Shown: positions 54,496-64,000, numbered from the stretch's first letter. The stretch is 64,000 bases of DNA from Agrobacterium leguminum (GCF_015704895.1 NZ_JADQWB010000015.1:60440-124439); one strand, 5' to 3'. Made by a program: numbers and translations. The notes: a model not told the origin generated them from the letters alone.

Positions 54496-55398
54496 ATGAT
54501 ACAACTTAAACATGTCGTTTTTGCCGGTCTTGCGGCCTTCGCAATGCAATTCGATATCCCGTCCATGGGCCAGCCGACCCTTGCGAACGCGGCCACCCTC
54601 ACCGCCGAGCAGACGGCGGCTTTCCAGTCGAAACTGGAACAGGCGGAAGCGAGCCGCGAGCTGCTCGGCCGCCGATCCGTGTGCCTCATGGAACATCTGA
54701 CGGCGCAACAGCAGCTCAGCGCCGACCGCGAGGCGGCGCTGGGGCAGGCCTTGTCCCTGCAGATCGAGCTGGAGCGGCAGGTGGCGCAATCCGAAGCCAG
54801 CGTGAAAGGTTATGAGGAGCAGGTCCGGTCTGAGAGCGAGTATGTCAAAACGCGCTATGCCGCTTTCGAAAAAGCGCGAAGGGAAATGGAGGAGCAGGCT
54901 AAAAGAGTAAAAATCTGCAGCCAGGTGCTGATCTTCCTGCCCGGGATCTGCCAGGCCGGTGACGCCGCGGTCAAGGCGCTGGGCTGGATGAACAATGCGG
55001 AGCGGGACCTCCGTACCGCGCAGCCCCGGTTGCGCAGTGCAGAAGAAGCCCTTGCGGGCGTTCACAAACAGTTGGAAGACAATCGCCGCCAGCTTGAGTC
55101 AGCGCGGCAGAGCCGCGCGGAAAACCAGAATGCCGTGAATCAGCTCGAAGAGCAGATCATCAAGCTCAAGGCGGCGATTTCCACCATTAACGTCAAGGTT
55201 CAGGACTTCAACATCCAGGTCGGCACCTTCAACAATGCCCTCCAGGATGCGCGTGAAGTCAATCCCGACGATGCGCAGATACGCCAGGTGACGCGGCTGT
55301 CCGAGGAAGTCGCGGGTCTGACCAATGGCGTACCGCAATTCATTTCCTCCACCGAAGCTGACCTGCCGGACGAGGCGAAGCGTCGATGCTCGCCCTGA
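54496..55398 (+). CDS. Exported coiled-coil protein of unknown function
   Basis: A 300-residue protein preceded by a strong AGAGGAGG site. A probable signal peptide (hydrophobic residues 7-18, cleavage near LANA, residue 32) suggests export. Residues 35-138 are a charged coiled coil, 139-164 a hydrophobic stretch with two cysteines (KICSQVLIFLPGICQAG), and 165-255 a second coiled coil rich in Q/E/R; the C-terminus has a further Cys. This helix, hydrophobic hairpin, helix plan is repeated in the next protein. It resembles in outline alpha-helical pore-forming proteins, but no signature is recognised. First gene of a four-gene unit. Confidence 0.75.
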   Translation: MIQLKHVVFAGLAAFAMQFDIPSMGQPTLANAATLTAEQTAAFQSKLEQAEASRELLGRRSVCLMEHLTAQQQLSADREAALGQALSLQIELERQVAQSEASVKGYEEQVRSESEYVKTRYAAFEKARREMEEQAKRVKICSQVLIFLPGICQAGDAAVKALGWMNNAERDLRTAQPRLRSAEEALAGVHKQLEDNRRQLESARQSRAENQNAVNQLEEQIIKLKAAISTINVKVQDFNIQVGTFNNALQDAREVNPDDAQIRQVTRLSEEVAGLTNGVPQFISSTEADLPDEAKRRCSP

Positions 55399-55449
55399 GT
55401 AATCACATGCCTATCGGAAACCAGCCACACATCAACAGGAGTCTTTAAA

Positions 55450-57315
55450 ATGAACAATGTCGTTAATTTTGAAAGTCGGGCCGCCCAGATCAACAGCGCG
55501 ATCGATGCCGACGTCGATGCGATTGTTTCGCAGCCGAGCTTCAGTCTTCCCAAGTCGAATACGGCGCTCGTCCGATCCTATGTCGATAAGATCCAGGGGA
55601 CCTACGATGTCGAGCGCGCCAAGCGTGATACCGACAATGCGATCGATCTCCTCTACATAGCCTACAACACCACGCCGCAGGAGGAGGACAAGATTCGTAA
55701 TCGCATCACCGCGATCATGAACGGGTTGATTGCTTCGCAGCAGAAAAGCGAAATAGTCATGAGAAGAGCGATCGATACGGCCAGCCGCATCGGCGAGTCC
55801 ATCGCCTTTCTTTTCCCGGACTGGCTCGATGTCAAGGAGGGGAATGATCAAGCCGAGGTCAAGGCGTTCGTCTCCAACAAACTGATAAAATTGGCAGAAG
55901 GTATCCGCGACAAAGCACTGAAGGTGCGTGACGACCTTGTTTCCCTTGCTAAGACCTATGACGCCATCATCGATGACATAACGCAAGCGACGAGCATGAG
56001 CGAAACGGCTTTGAGCCGGCGTCTCGAAGACAAGGCGGTGATGGAGCGGGAGATCCGGGAGGCTGACGCTCGGCGCGAGCAGCTTGAATCGCTCGTGAAG
56101 GAACTGACGGCGGAGGTCGCGGAATTCGAAAAGAAAGCCAGCGAATATGAAAAGCGGGCCAATACGGCAGAAGACCGCGCTTTTATCATGTCGATCGTCC
56201 GCGTCGGGGCGCAGATGATTTCAGGCGTCGTTCCCGCCATCGCCATGGTCGCAGGTGGCCCAGCCTCCATGCTGGCCTCTTCCGTTGGTGGCGCGCTTTC
56301 GGGACAGTCCAAGGATGGTCAGGGCGCTGATGGGCGGGGGCAGGGTGGCGGCTCCCGCACGCCGACGGGCGGCGACAAGGCGGATGCGGCCGCAACGCAG
56401 AGTAAACTTTCCGAGCAGAAAGCCGAATTGCGCAAAAGTGAGGAAGAACGCGACACCTTGAAGACGGATATCAAAGTGCTGCAGGACAACAGGTCGGCGC
56501 TGGCGAAGGACGCCGAGGGTGCGGATCCGAAATCGAGCAAAGCGGTCGAGCTTGCCGAACTCGATAGACGCCTGACCGCGCGCGCTGCGGAACTGAAGGT
56601 GCAGGAGGAAAAGATTGCAGGTCAGCAGACGCTGATTTCCAGCCTGCAGGCTTCGCTCGACGCGCTCGACAAGGGGCTGGGCAAGCTTACCGATGAGCAG
56701 CAGCAGCAAGCGGCGAGCCTGCGTGAAATCCAGATGCAGATGATCGACAAGGCGGAGGCATATCAGAAGGAACGCCGCACCCAGACCGCTGAGCTCATAA
56801 AGATCAATGCGCTCCTGAAAGGAAAACAGGCCGAGGACGACAAGATCAAGCTTGCGGTTCAATCGCTCAATGTCAGCATCACGGCGCTGAAACGCATGAA
56901 GGAGATCATCCAGGAAGTCGCCTTCTTCTTCAAAAGCTTCGCCGATTTCATGCAGGCGGTTGCGGATGATGCCGAGCACCAGATCAAGGCTATCGACAAT
57001 GTTGCCGAACTGGAGGTCATTCGCAAGAACCGCTTCGCCCAGCTCGTTCGCTCCGTCGACGAGTTCTTCGTCAGGCAGAGCGCCCAGTGGCATGCGGTGG
57101 TGATCGTCTCTGACCTGTTCAACCGCAGCTTTGCGGACGGATGGTCGACGCTCAACAAGCTGCAGGGCACCTATATCCCTAGCGGCGCGCTGCCGGCATA
57201 TCTGGCGGGTGTCGCGGAAAAGCTCTCGGCCATCGTCGCCGAACGTGAGGCCGCCGCGGACGCAAAAATCGCGTCGTTGCAGGCCTATCGTCAGGATCTG
57301 AGCAAGACCGCCTGA
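55450..57315 (+). CDS. Large coiled-coil protein with central hydrophobic hairpin
   Basis: A 621-residue protein of unknown family, no signal peptide. Residues 1-180 are helical. A coiled coil spans 185-245, then a 40-residue hydrophobic stretch (FIMSIVRVGAQMISGVVPA and on to about 284), a Gly/Ser/Asp-rich linker (285-316), a long coiled coil (316-465), and a C-terminal helical region with aromatic clusters (AFFFKSFADFMQ, SVDEFFVRQSAQWH). The hydrophobic hairpin between coils recalls ClyA/Hbl-type alpha-pore-forming toxins, an analogy only. AACAGGAG precedes the ATG by about ten bases. It follows the exported coiled-coil gene by 51 bases. Confidence 0.78.
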   Translation: MNNVVNFESRAAQINSAIDADVDAIVSQPSFSLPKSNTALVRSYVDKIQGTYDVERAKRDTDNAIDLLYIAYNTTPQEEDKIRNRITAIMNGLIASQQKSEIVMRRAIDTASRIGESIAFLFPDWLDVKEGNDQAEVKAFVSNKLIKLAEGIRDKALKVRDDLVSLAKTYDAIIDDITQATSMSETALSRRLEDKAVMEREIREADARREQLESLVKELTAEVAEFEKKASEYEKRANTAEDRAFIMSIVRVGAQMISGVVPAIAMVAGGPASMLASSVGGALSGQSKDGQGADGRGQGGGSRTPTGGDKADAAATQSKLSEQKAELRKSEEERDTLKTDIKVLQDNRSALAKDAEGADPKSSKAVELAELDRRLTARAAELKVQEEKIAGQQTLISSLQASLDALDKGLGKLTDEQQQQAASLREIQMQMIDKAEAYQKERRTQTAELIKINALLKGKQAEDDKIKLAVQSLNVSITALKRMKEIIQEVAFFFKSFADFMQAVADDAEHQIKAIDNVAELEVIRKNRFAQLVRSVDEFFVRQSAQWHAVVIVSDLFNRSFADGWSTLNKLQGTYIPSGALPAYLAGVAEKLSAIVAEREAAADAKIASLQAYRQDLSKTA

Positions 57316-57412
57316 TCCCCTGAGAACCTGCCGTTCCTGTCCCGGCCCGGCAGGAAGCGTTTCCATGGTCCCGGCCGAACACGTCCCCTCGGGCATGGGA
57401 TCATGGGCAATG

Positions 57413-57440
57413 TCCTGCCGGTGCATATGCCGGCAGGACG
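57413..57440 (+). other. Hairpin between coiled-coil and protease genes
   Basis: A perfect 10-base-pair stem (57413-57422 with 57431-57440), 8-base loop and no T-run, in the 218-base gap before the protease gene. It may set relative expression of the genes on either side. A lone TTGACA lies at 57454-57459. Confidence 0.55.
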
Positions 57441-57533
57441 GCCGTCGAAACCTTGACATTCACCAAACAACGACAGGCATCCGGCCGCCATCGAAGCGCC
57501 CTATGCCGCGTCATTTTCAGAAAGGAGAAGACC

Positions 57534-58076
57534 ATGCCGACAGTCAACAAACCTCCCGTTTTGGTGCCTCAGGACACCCCCGCCTGGTGCTTTGCCGCCG
57601 TTGAGCAGATGGTGCGGGCCTATTACGGGCTTCCCGCCGCCACCCAATACGAGATTGCAAGGCGCAACACCGAAGCGCTTGCCACCGTCGATCCGCAGGT
57701 TCAGGAACGCTGGGAGCTGGCGCAGATTCTGGATCAATCCGCCGGCATCGATGAACAGGGCGGCGCCAATGCGAACAGCAATGTCGTCAAGCTGGTTTCC
57801 AGCCAGTGGAACGCTTTCGATCACACCACGACGGGCGGTCACTTCGTCAATGGCCTGACAGCCGATATCGTCAGACACGAGATCGATAACAACCGCGTCT
57901 TCGTGATCGGAACGGAGTACCACTACTACCTCGTCTACGGCTACACCGTGAACGGCAAGGATCTCGAGCTACATACCCTCGATCCATGGCCGGCCAGGCG
58001 GGGCGGCACCAGAACCCGCATCGGCCTGCAGGAGTTTCTGGCAATGCCGGCCCGTGTCGCCATCACCTTCGGCTAG
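57534..58076 (+). CDS. Papain-like cysteine protease
   Basis: A 180-residue protein with the papain-fold plan: Gln13 and Cys19 in PQDTPAWCFAAVEQM have the exact Q-x5-C spacing of the oxyanion Gln and nucleophile Cys of papain, His130 lies in EYHYYLVYGY and Asp150 in LHTLDPWP, the usual Cys-His-Asp/Asn order. The compact size and HYxxVYGY...DPWP pattern fit the C39-like/C70 (AvrRpt2-like) bacterial papains. No signal peptide. GAAAGGAGAAG precedes the ATG at 57534. Encoded with two coiled-coil proteins, it may process one of them or be an effector delivered with them. Confidence 0.75.
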   Translation: MPTVNKPPVLVPQDTPAWCFAAVEQMVRAYYGLPAATQYEIARRNTEALATVDPQVQERWELAQILDQSAGIDEQGGANANSNVVKLVSSQWNAFDHTTTGGHFVNGLTADIVRHEIDNNRVFVIGTEYHYYLVYGYTVNGKDLELHTLDPWPARRGGTRTRIGLQEFLAMPARVAITFG

Positions 58077-58207
58077 GCCGGCAGGCCGGCCGCATTCCCC
58101 TCGATTGCCGGAGATATCCGGCACCCAATCAACACAAAATCCCACCATGCGATCCCGCACGTCAACGTCCGGGAACAGGTGGCTCATGTCCAAAAAAGGA
58201 GATACAC

Positions 58208-58690
58208 ATGCCACTTCTCAGCAATTTCGTCGTCAAGCATATCCGCCCCTTCGGCGAAGCGGGCTATGATGCTTTCGGCAATGCGCAGACCATCGAATTC
58301 CTCTCAAGCCTCGGGCTCAGCACGGGGGATATCGCCAATATCTTCGCCGCCTGGCGCCTGGCGGCCCTGGCCGATCCCGTCGGAGAGAGCAATCTTCTCG
58401 TTGCGGCAGCGAATGCGCTGGCGCAGGCACGATGGGAAAACCTCTATGAGACGCAGATGAGCACGGTGCTTTTCCTCGACGATGTCCAGCTCAAATCCCT
58501 CAGCCATCTCGAGCCCGGGGCGAACCGCAACTTTTCGTGGCGATCCCCAACCCCCATTGCCGCCGCGGTGACTATTCATAACGGCAGCAACAGGCATCAC
58601 ATCATCTGGGAGGCAACGGGTTTTTCCGGCGGCACCGATGAAAATGGCTGGATTTCGCACTTCGCCGACCTGTTGCCGACCGAGAGATAG
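58208..58690 (+). CDS. Hypothetical protein of the coiled-coil/protease cluster
   Basis: A 160-residue protein, unrecognised. The first 90 residues look helical (DAFGNAQTIEFLSSLGLSTGDIANIF, then ALAQARWENLYET); the last 60 look beta-rich with aromatic and histidine residues (NFSWRSPTPIAAAVTIHNGSNRHHIIWEATG). No signal peptide. AAAAGGAGATACAC lies before the ATG. It follows the protease gene by 131 bases and is followed by a perfect hairpin. It could be an immunity or chaperone partner of the protease or coiled-coil proteins; nothing proves this. Confidence 0.68.
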   Translation: MPLLSNFVVKHIRPFGEAGYDAFGNAQTIEFLSSLGLSTGDIANIFAAWRLAALADPVGESNLLVAAANALAQARWENLYETQMSTVLFLDDVQLKSLSHLEPGANRNFSWRSPTPIAAAVTIHNGSNRHHIIWEATGFSGGTDENGWISHFADLLPTER

Positions 58691-58714
58691 GTCCTTCGCC
58701 GGATAATCGCCAGA

Positions 58715-58749
58715 CGACGCCGGAACGTTATCGCAACGTTCCGGCGTCG
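58715..58749 (+). terminator. Strong hairpin at the end of the four-gene cluster
   Basis: A perfect 15-base-pair stem (58715-58729 with 58735-58749) with a 5-base loop begins 25 bases after the last stop. No T-run follows, so it is a non-canonical terminator or a 3'-end stabiliser. Confidence 0.55.
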
Positions 58750-58855
58750 GTGCCGCCAGCCCCTTCATATCCCTGTCATAATGGTGTCTGATACCGAAAC
58801 CGTTTTGAGGCTGATATGTGTTGACGACGAGCCGTTGCACGCAGGGAGTTCTTTT

Positions 58856-60085
58856 GTGAAATCGTCAACGCGAAGCATAGAGACCGAAGTGCACAGCCAG
58901 AGACACGGCACACCCGGTGAGGTTTTTGCGGCTTTCCTGAAGCTCGGGGTCACCTCCTTCGGCGGCCCTATCGCCCATCTCGGTTATTTTCGCGATGAGC
59001 TGGTCGTGCGGCGCAAATGGATCGACGAAGCTGGTTATGCCGATCTCGTGGCGCTCTGCCAGTTTCTTCCCGGCCCGGCCTCCAGCCAGGTCGGGTTTGC
59101 GCTCGGGTTGCTGCGGGCAGGCCCACTCGGTGCGCTGGCGGCCTGGACGGCCTTTACCCTGCCATCCGCCATTCTCCTCTTTTTCTTCGCCATGGTCGCC
59201 GCCTCCATCGAAGGGCCAGTCGGCACCGGCCTCCTGCATGGGCTGAAAATCGTCGCCGTCGCCGTCGTGGCGCAGGCGGTCTGGGGCATGGCAAAAAGCC
59301 TTGCGCCGGATCGTGAGCGGGCCAGCATCGCGCTTGCCGGCATCGTCTGCGTCGTGTTTGTCGCCGGCGCCTTCGGGCAGATCCTGGCGCTTGCCGTTGG
59401 AGCGCTCGCCGGGCTTGTCTTCTGTCGCGCCGATGCTGCGCGTCAGGCCACCCATCTCGCTTTCCGGGTGCCGAAAAGTGCGGGATACATTGCACTCGCC
59501 ACCTTCGCCCTGCTTCTTGGCCTCCTGCCGCTGCTTGCGGCGGTCGCGGCGTCACAGGGCCTTTCCTTGTTCGATGCCTTTTATCGCGCCGGCGCGCTCG
59601 TCTTCGGCGGTGGCCATGTGGTGTTGCCGCTGCTGCAATCGGAAGTCGTCGCCACGGGCTGGGTCACGGAAGGTGCCTTCATCGCCGGTTATGGCGCAAC
59701 CCAGGCCGTGCCCGGCCCGCTCTTTACCTTCGCCGCCTATCTCGGTGCGGTGGTGGGGCCACAGCCCAACGGCGTTGCAGGCGCGGCGATCGCCCTTGTC
59801 GCGATCTTCCTGCCCGGCATGCTGCTACTGGTCGGCGCGCTGCCTTTCTGGGAAGGGTTCCGCAAACACCTTCTGGCACAGGCCGCCATGCGCGGTGCAA
59901 ATGCCGCCGTTGTCGGCATTCTGGGCGCAGCGCTTTATGATCCGGTCTGGACAAGCGCCATCTTCACCCCGAAGGATTTCACGCTGGCGCTCACCGGCTT
60001 CATCCTGTTGACGATCTGGAAAACCCCGCCATGGGCCGTGGTGGTCCTCTGCGCGGCCGGCGGCGTTCTGCTCGCCCTGGCATAA
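58856..60085 (+). CDS. chrA: Chromate transporter, two-domain ChrA
   Basis: A 409-residue membrane protein of the CHR family, which exports chromate from the cytoplasm. Both homologous halves are present: the N-terminal FLKLGVTSFGGPIAHLGYFRDE, FLPGPASSQVGFALG, and the C-terminal FYRAGALVFGGGHVVLPLLQ, TQAVPGPLFTFAAYLG. About ten hydrophobic segments are visible. The GTG at 58856 with GGGAG upstream is preferred; an ATG at 58781 in frame is possible but lacks a site. No chrB is nearby. The gene is convergent with ampR, three bases apart. Confidence 0.93.
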   Translation: MKSSTRSIETEVHSQRHGTPGEVFAAFLKLGVTSFGGPIAHLGYFRDELVVRRKWIDEAGYADLVALCQFLPGPASSQVGFALGLLRAGPLGALAAWTAFTLPSAILLFFFAMVAASIEGPVGTGLLHGLKIVAVAVVAQAVWGMAKSLAPDRERASIALAGIVCVVFVAGAFGQILALAVGALAGLVFCRADAARQATHLAFRVPKSAGYIALATFALLLGLLPLLAAVAASQGLSLFDAFYRAGALVFGGGHVVLPLLQSEVVATGWVTEGAFIAGYGATQAVPGPLFTFAAYLGAVVGPQPNGVAGAAIALVAIFLPGMLLLVGALPFWEGFRKHLLAQAAMRGANAAVVGILGAALYDPVWTSAIFTPKDFTLALTGFILLTIWKTPPWAVVVLCAAGGVLLALA

Positions 60086-60088
60086 GCC

Positions 60089-60970
60089 TTATCCCGCAGC
60101 GCCGATGCTGTCGAACATCCAGTCGGAAAAGGCCTGCATGGCGGGTGTCGGCGGTTTCGATTGCAGCCGGGTCAGCCAATAGCTCCCGAGCGAAATGGTG
60201 ACCGGAAAAGGCTGGATGATCGCGCCGGAGGCCAGATGCCGCGAAAACATCGATGGCGGCGCCAGCGCCACGCCCAGCCCCTGCAGGGCCGCCTCCATCA
60301 TGCCCAGAGACGTATCGAAAACAATGCCGGCATTCACCTGCGCCGCGGGCATCACGCCGGCCGCGGCAAACCAGTTGCTCCATTCATCGGCCCTGTAGCT
60401 GCGCAGCAGCGTCGCTTCCATCAGATCAGTGGGCGTTTTCAGCGTCTCCGCCAGTTTCGGCGTGCAGAGCGGGGAGAGCGGCGCCTCGAATAGCCGAAAG
60501 GCATCCGTGCCATGCCAGGAGCCCTGGCCGAAACGAATGGCAAAATCCAGCCCTTCAGCCGCCATATCCACCCGGTTATTGTTGGTGGAAACCCTGACAT
60601 CGATGAAGGGATGCTGCTTCTGAAATGCCTTCAGCCGGGGCAACAGCCAGCCCACGGCAAAGGTTCCCACAACACCCAGAAACAGCAATTCGCGCACCTG
60701 CCCGGCCTCGATCCGGTCGAGCGTCGCCGCCATCTGGTCGAAGGAGCTGGTTACCGTCGGCAGCAGGGCCTCGCCTTCGGCGGTAATCTTCAGCCCGCGC
60801 GGAAGCCGCTGGAAAAGCGAAACGCCAAGCCGCTTTTCCAGCCCTTTCACCTGCTGGCTCACAGCCGCCTGCGTCACACACAATTCGATGGCCGCGCGGG
60901 TGAAGCTCAGGTGCCGCGCCGATGCTTCAAAAGCCCGTAAGCCGTTCAGGGGAAGAAATTGCCGAACCAT
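60089..60970 (-). CDS. ampR: LysR family transcriptional regulator AmpR
   Basis: A 293-residue regulator. The N-terminus (LPLNGLRAFEASARHLSFTRAAIELCVTQAAVSQQVKGLE, shown here as family pattern) is almost the textbook AmpR/GcvA HTH. The effector domain senses muropeptides in AmpR of other bacteria, switching the protein from repressor to activator of ampC. It is divergent from the beta-lactamase gene, the classic ampR-ampC arrangement, with a 133-base shared control region. The gene looks intact even though its target is interrupted. Confidence 0.92.
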   Translation of the reverse strand: MVRQFLPLNGLRAFEASARHLSFTRAAIELCVTQAAVSQQVKGLEKRLGVSLFQRLPRGLKITAEGEALLPTVTSSFDQMAATLDRIEAGQVRELLFLGVVGTFAVGWLLPRLKAFQKQHPFIDVRVSTNNNRVDMAAEGLDFAIRFGQGSWHGTDAFRLFEAPLSPLCTPKLAETLKTPTDLMEATLLRSYRADEWSNWFAAAGVMPAAQVNAGIVFDTSLGMMEAALQGLGVALAPPSMFSRHLASGAIIQPFPVTISLGSYWLTRLQSKPPTPAMQAFSDWMFDSIGAAG

Positions 60971-61103
60971 TCAAGACCTAGATTTTCTTGTGTCTCCTCC
61001 GAGATATCATGGTTTGTTCGTGCAATGTAGGCCGGTTAAACGTCTTTCGCTGGGAACGGCCCACGGGCTGAAAATCCACCCAAGGTTTTGGAGAACGCGA
61101 AAG
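60971..61103. promoter_or_regulatory. Divergent ampR-ampC control region
   Basis: 133 bases separate the two start codons. AmpR would be expected to bind here at a T-N11-A type site, but no unambiguous copy was resolved by eye. The region carries no gene. Confidence 0.5.
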
Positions 61104-62261
<1,158 letters not shown>

Positions 62262-62475
62262 GCAAACGGTATTTCGATGCTTTTCATATCGGCGCAAGCA
62301 CTAATTATCCCGCGCCCTGGTGCGTACAAGACATAATGCCGTCCGCGTCAGATGTGATTGAGCAGTCCCTTGCACGCTCTTGATGATATTGTAGATGACC
62401 TCGCTAATGGCGTTCTTATCGGCGATCTGTCCTGCCTGAATATTGAAAAAAGCATCGATCCGGACATGGATATGA

Positions 62476-63873
62476 CTACTTGCGCTTCCGTCTGCTAACG
62501 AAGGCTTCGGTGATTTCAATGTCTTTAACAGCTTTGGCGCGCTCTTCCGTTGTAAAATAAGCGGGGTCGCTGAATAGTTCTTTCGCTTCAGTGTATTGTC
62601 CAGTTTCAACTAGATAGTGTGCCTTAGTCTCGAGATATAGCCTGTAGTTAGACCTTCTGTCGTAAACCTCTCTGTCTTCCATCATTCGCGTCATTGCTTG
62701 AAGTGCTTGCTCAACCCTATTGCGATTGCCAACTTTTAGATATATTTCAGCTTGAAGGCGCCTTACTTCAAATATTGTAGGAGTTTTTTCAACGGCCTGC
62801 TCTATAAGAGCGGCAGATTTTTTCTTATCTCCCCACAAAAATTCATATTCCGCCCTGCGCGTAGTGTAAAATGACCGTCCATTCTCCTCGCCTACTTTCT
62901 CAAGAACGCCAAAAAGATCCTCGATCTCATTTGTCGCTGCTCCCACTGTGCGCTTTCTAATTAAAACGGTCAGCAACATATCGACAAGATAGGCATTCGT
63001 TCGAGCAAAGCTGTACGCTTCACGAGCTAAGCCTTCTGCTTTATCTAAGTCACCCCTAGCAAGCGCAATCGCCGCCAATTCACGCATTGCTGAAACGTTG
63101 CCATGATGAGAGTCGTATGCTTTCTGAAAAAGGTCCTGAGCCGCCGGCAACCTGCCTCTCATCCGTTGCCGGAAACCTTCAAGATAAGAGACGTTGCTAT
63201 GCGCCCAATCATCATTAGCGCGAGAGCGTAGCTTTGCGATAGCGCTGTCGAATACGTCATCGGCTCCGGTGCGTGCTGCTGCGAGACACAGGAAACGGCA
63301 CGCCGCGACAAGCCCGTTACTTGAAAGCCTAGACTCGCCTTTGAGCGCCTCTAAACCGAATCGAATACTTTCGCTCCACTGGTGTTGATCATATCGCAGC
63401 TTGGCAAGCCAGACGTAGTGAGAAGGCAATAGGAATGCAGCGGTTAGGTCGGTTAAGCTGCTGCCGCTCTCTACAGTCGCCAAAACGGCCGAGTCTACAA
63501 GCGAGATAGGCGCCGTACCCTCTTCAAGGCGAATACTCAAAGAGCGAGCCACCGATGCTATTGCGTCGGCCTGAAGCTTTCCTGGCATTTTGATTCGAGA
63601 ATCCCGCTCGACGGCTACGCGTAGCGCGGGGGCTATTCGAAAACGATCTCCGTCAGACTCAAGTACATGCAATAGAATCAGCTTTTGTAAAATGTTTGCA
63701 ATCGTCTCTGAGGATATTGAAAGTGCGATGTGGATAGAATCGAAATCTAATTCCGGAATATTTCTTAGTAAGCTAAGTATAAATGTATCATTTTTTTCAA
63801 GATTTACTTTAGTTAAATATTCTGATGACTGTCTATGCTTCCAATCAATAAATTCTGTTGGATTTGCTAGGAA
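62476..63873 (-). pseudogene. TPR-repeat protein gene missing its 5' end (possible STAND-type remnant)
   Basis: The reverse-strand frame is open from the right-hand repeat boundary (63873) to 62476, about 465 codons. A candidate TTG start at 63672 would give 398 residues, but coding-like sequence continues upstream: EFIDWKHRQSSEYL, then FILSLLRNIPELDFDSIHIALSISSETIANIL, which looks like a winged-helix segment before helical TPR units (LAKLRYDQHQWSESIRFGLEAL, LAAIALARGDLDKAEGLAREAY, LETKAHYLVETGQYTEAKELF). This order is usual in the C-terminal half of NACHT/NB-ARC-type STAND proteins, so the NTPase part seems to be lost. Base composition is far lower in GC than the rest of the window. The 214 bases between it and ampC hold no clear gene. 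Confidence 0.65.
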
Positions 63874-64000
63874 TGCGGATTTCGGTGAATCGGGACAGCG
63901 ATTTCGGCAAGTCGCGGACAGGCATTTCGCTAAGTCGCGGACAGCGGGCTCGATCGAATTCCGCCAGCCTGGTTGCTGTTAGGGGTGATTGATCTCGTTT
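63874..64000 (+). mobile_element. Terminal multi-repeat end of a probable IS21-family element
   Basis: From TG at 63874, three tandem units of about 22-23 bases follow: GATTTCGGTGAATCGGGACAG (63878), GATTTCGGCAAGTCGCGGACAG (63900) and CATTTCGCTAAGTCGCGGACAG (63923), then GCGGGCTCGATCG. Repeated units of this kind at a TG...CA terminus are characteristic of IS21-family ends. The transposase genes would lie to the right, outside the window. The GC-rich repeats begin exactly where the low-GC TPR gene loses its coding character. Confidence 0.5.

Noticed and set aside
56221..57459. 412-codon reverse frame opposite the large coiled-coil gene
   Set aside because: Antisense to a gene with a strong ribosome-binding site and coiled-coil periodicity; the reverse translation is Leu/Arg-rich as expected from a mirrored coil.
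62301..62609. 102-codon reverse frame overlapping the end of the TPR gene
   Set aside because: Its first half is an alternative frame of the TPR gene; the second half has no recognised features. A decayed tail of another gene cannot be excluded.

Overview
The window (64 kb, GC-rich, mostly near 60 %) reads as a chromosomal or chromid segment of an Agrobacterium/Rhizobium-type alphaproteobacterium. The reasons are the density of ABC importers, the ugpBAEC order, an ampR-ampC pair of the alphaproteobacterial kind, a palindromic CGTCATCCTCGGG-type intergenic repeat, and gene content typical of soil and plant-associated Rhizobiaceae. The assignment is inferred from gene style, not from a marker gene.

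Layout. (A) 1-10.8 kb: a sugar ABC importer (cut-off binding protein, two permeases, ATPase), a low-GC islet with a small membrane protein and a DUF2442 gene that seems to start at ATT, then a reverse-strand block (sugar isomerase, 2-hydroxyacid dehydrogenase, DUF2264 protein, LacI regulator) divergent from a second binding protein paralogous to the first. (B) 10.9-17.7 kb: an arabinan-type operon of a helix-turn-helix regulator, a GH51 arabinofuranosidase and a full ABC importer. (C) 17.7-22.4 kb: an AbgB-like M20 amidohydrolase and an MFS carrier, divergent from a GAF/PucR-type regulator. (D) 22.4-26.5 kb: a sulfonate-type ABC importer with an FMN-dependent NtaA/SnaA/DszA-class monooxygenase. 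(E) 26.8-36.3 kb: a probable catabolic operon of flavin monooxygenase, DsbA-fold isomerase, M19 dipeptidase-like protein, polyamine-type importer, carboxylesterase and LysR regulator. (F) 36.6-41.0 kb: ugpBAEC for glycerol-3-phosphate, with a possible Pho box. (G) 41.2-47.8 kb: a PhnB-like VOC protein, a soluble double-PAS chemoreceptor, a lytic transglycosylase, a lipoprotein, an unknown protein and a DEDDh exonuclease. (H) 47.9-53.9 kb: a polyamine-type importer with a hydantoin/Asp-Glu racemase behind a near-consensus sigma-54 promoter, implying nitrogen control. (I) 54.1-58.75 kb: a four-gene unit of two helix-hydrophobic hairpin-helix coiled-coil proteins, a papain-like cysteine protease and a small unknown protein. 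This is the best candidate for an undescribed system. (J) 58.8-62.3 kb: chrA, ampR and a class C beta-lactamase gene with an in-frame amber codon upstream of its KTG box. (K) 62.5-64.0 kb: a low-GC TPR gene that has lost its 5' end at what looks like the terminal repeats of an IS21-type element running off the window.

Recurrent themes are ATGA or 8-base translational overlaps inside operons, and hairpins placed between a binding-protein gene and the permease gene that follows (three separate operons), a known way of raising binding-protein expression. Functional assignments come from motifs read by eye and remembered family features; no database search was run.
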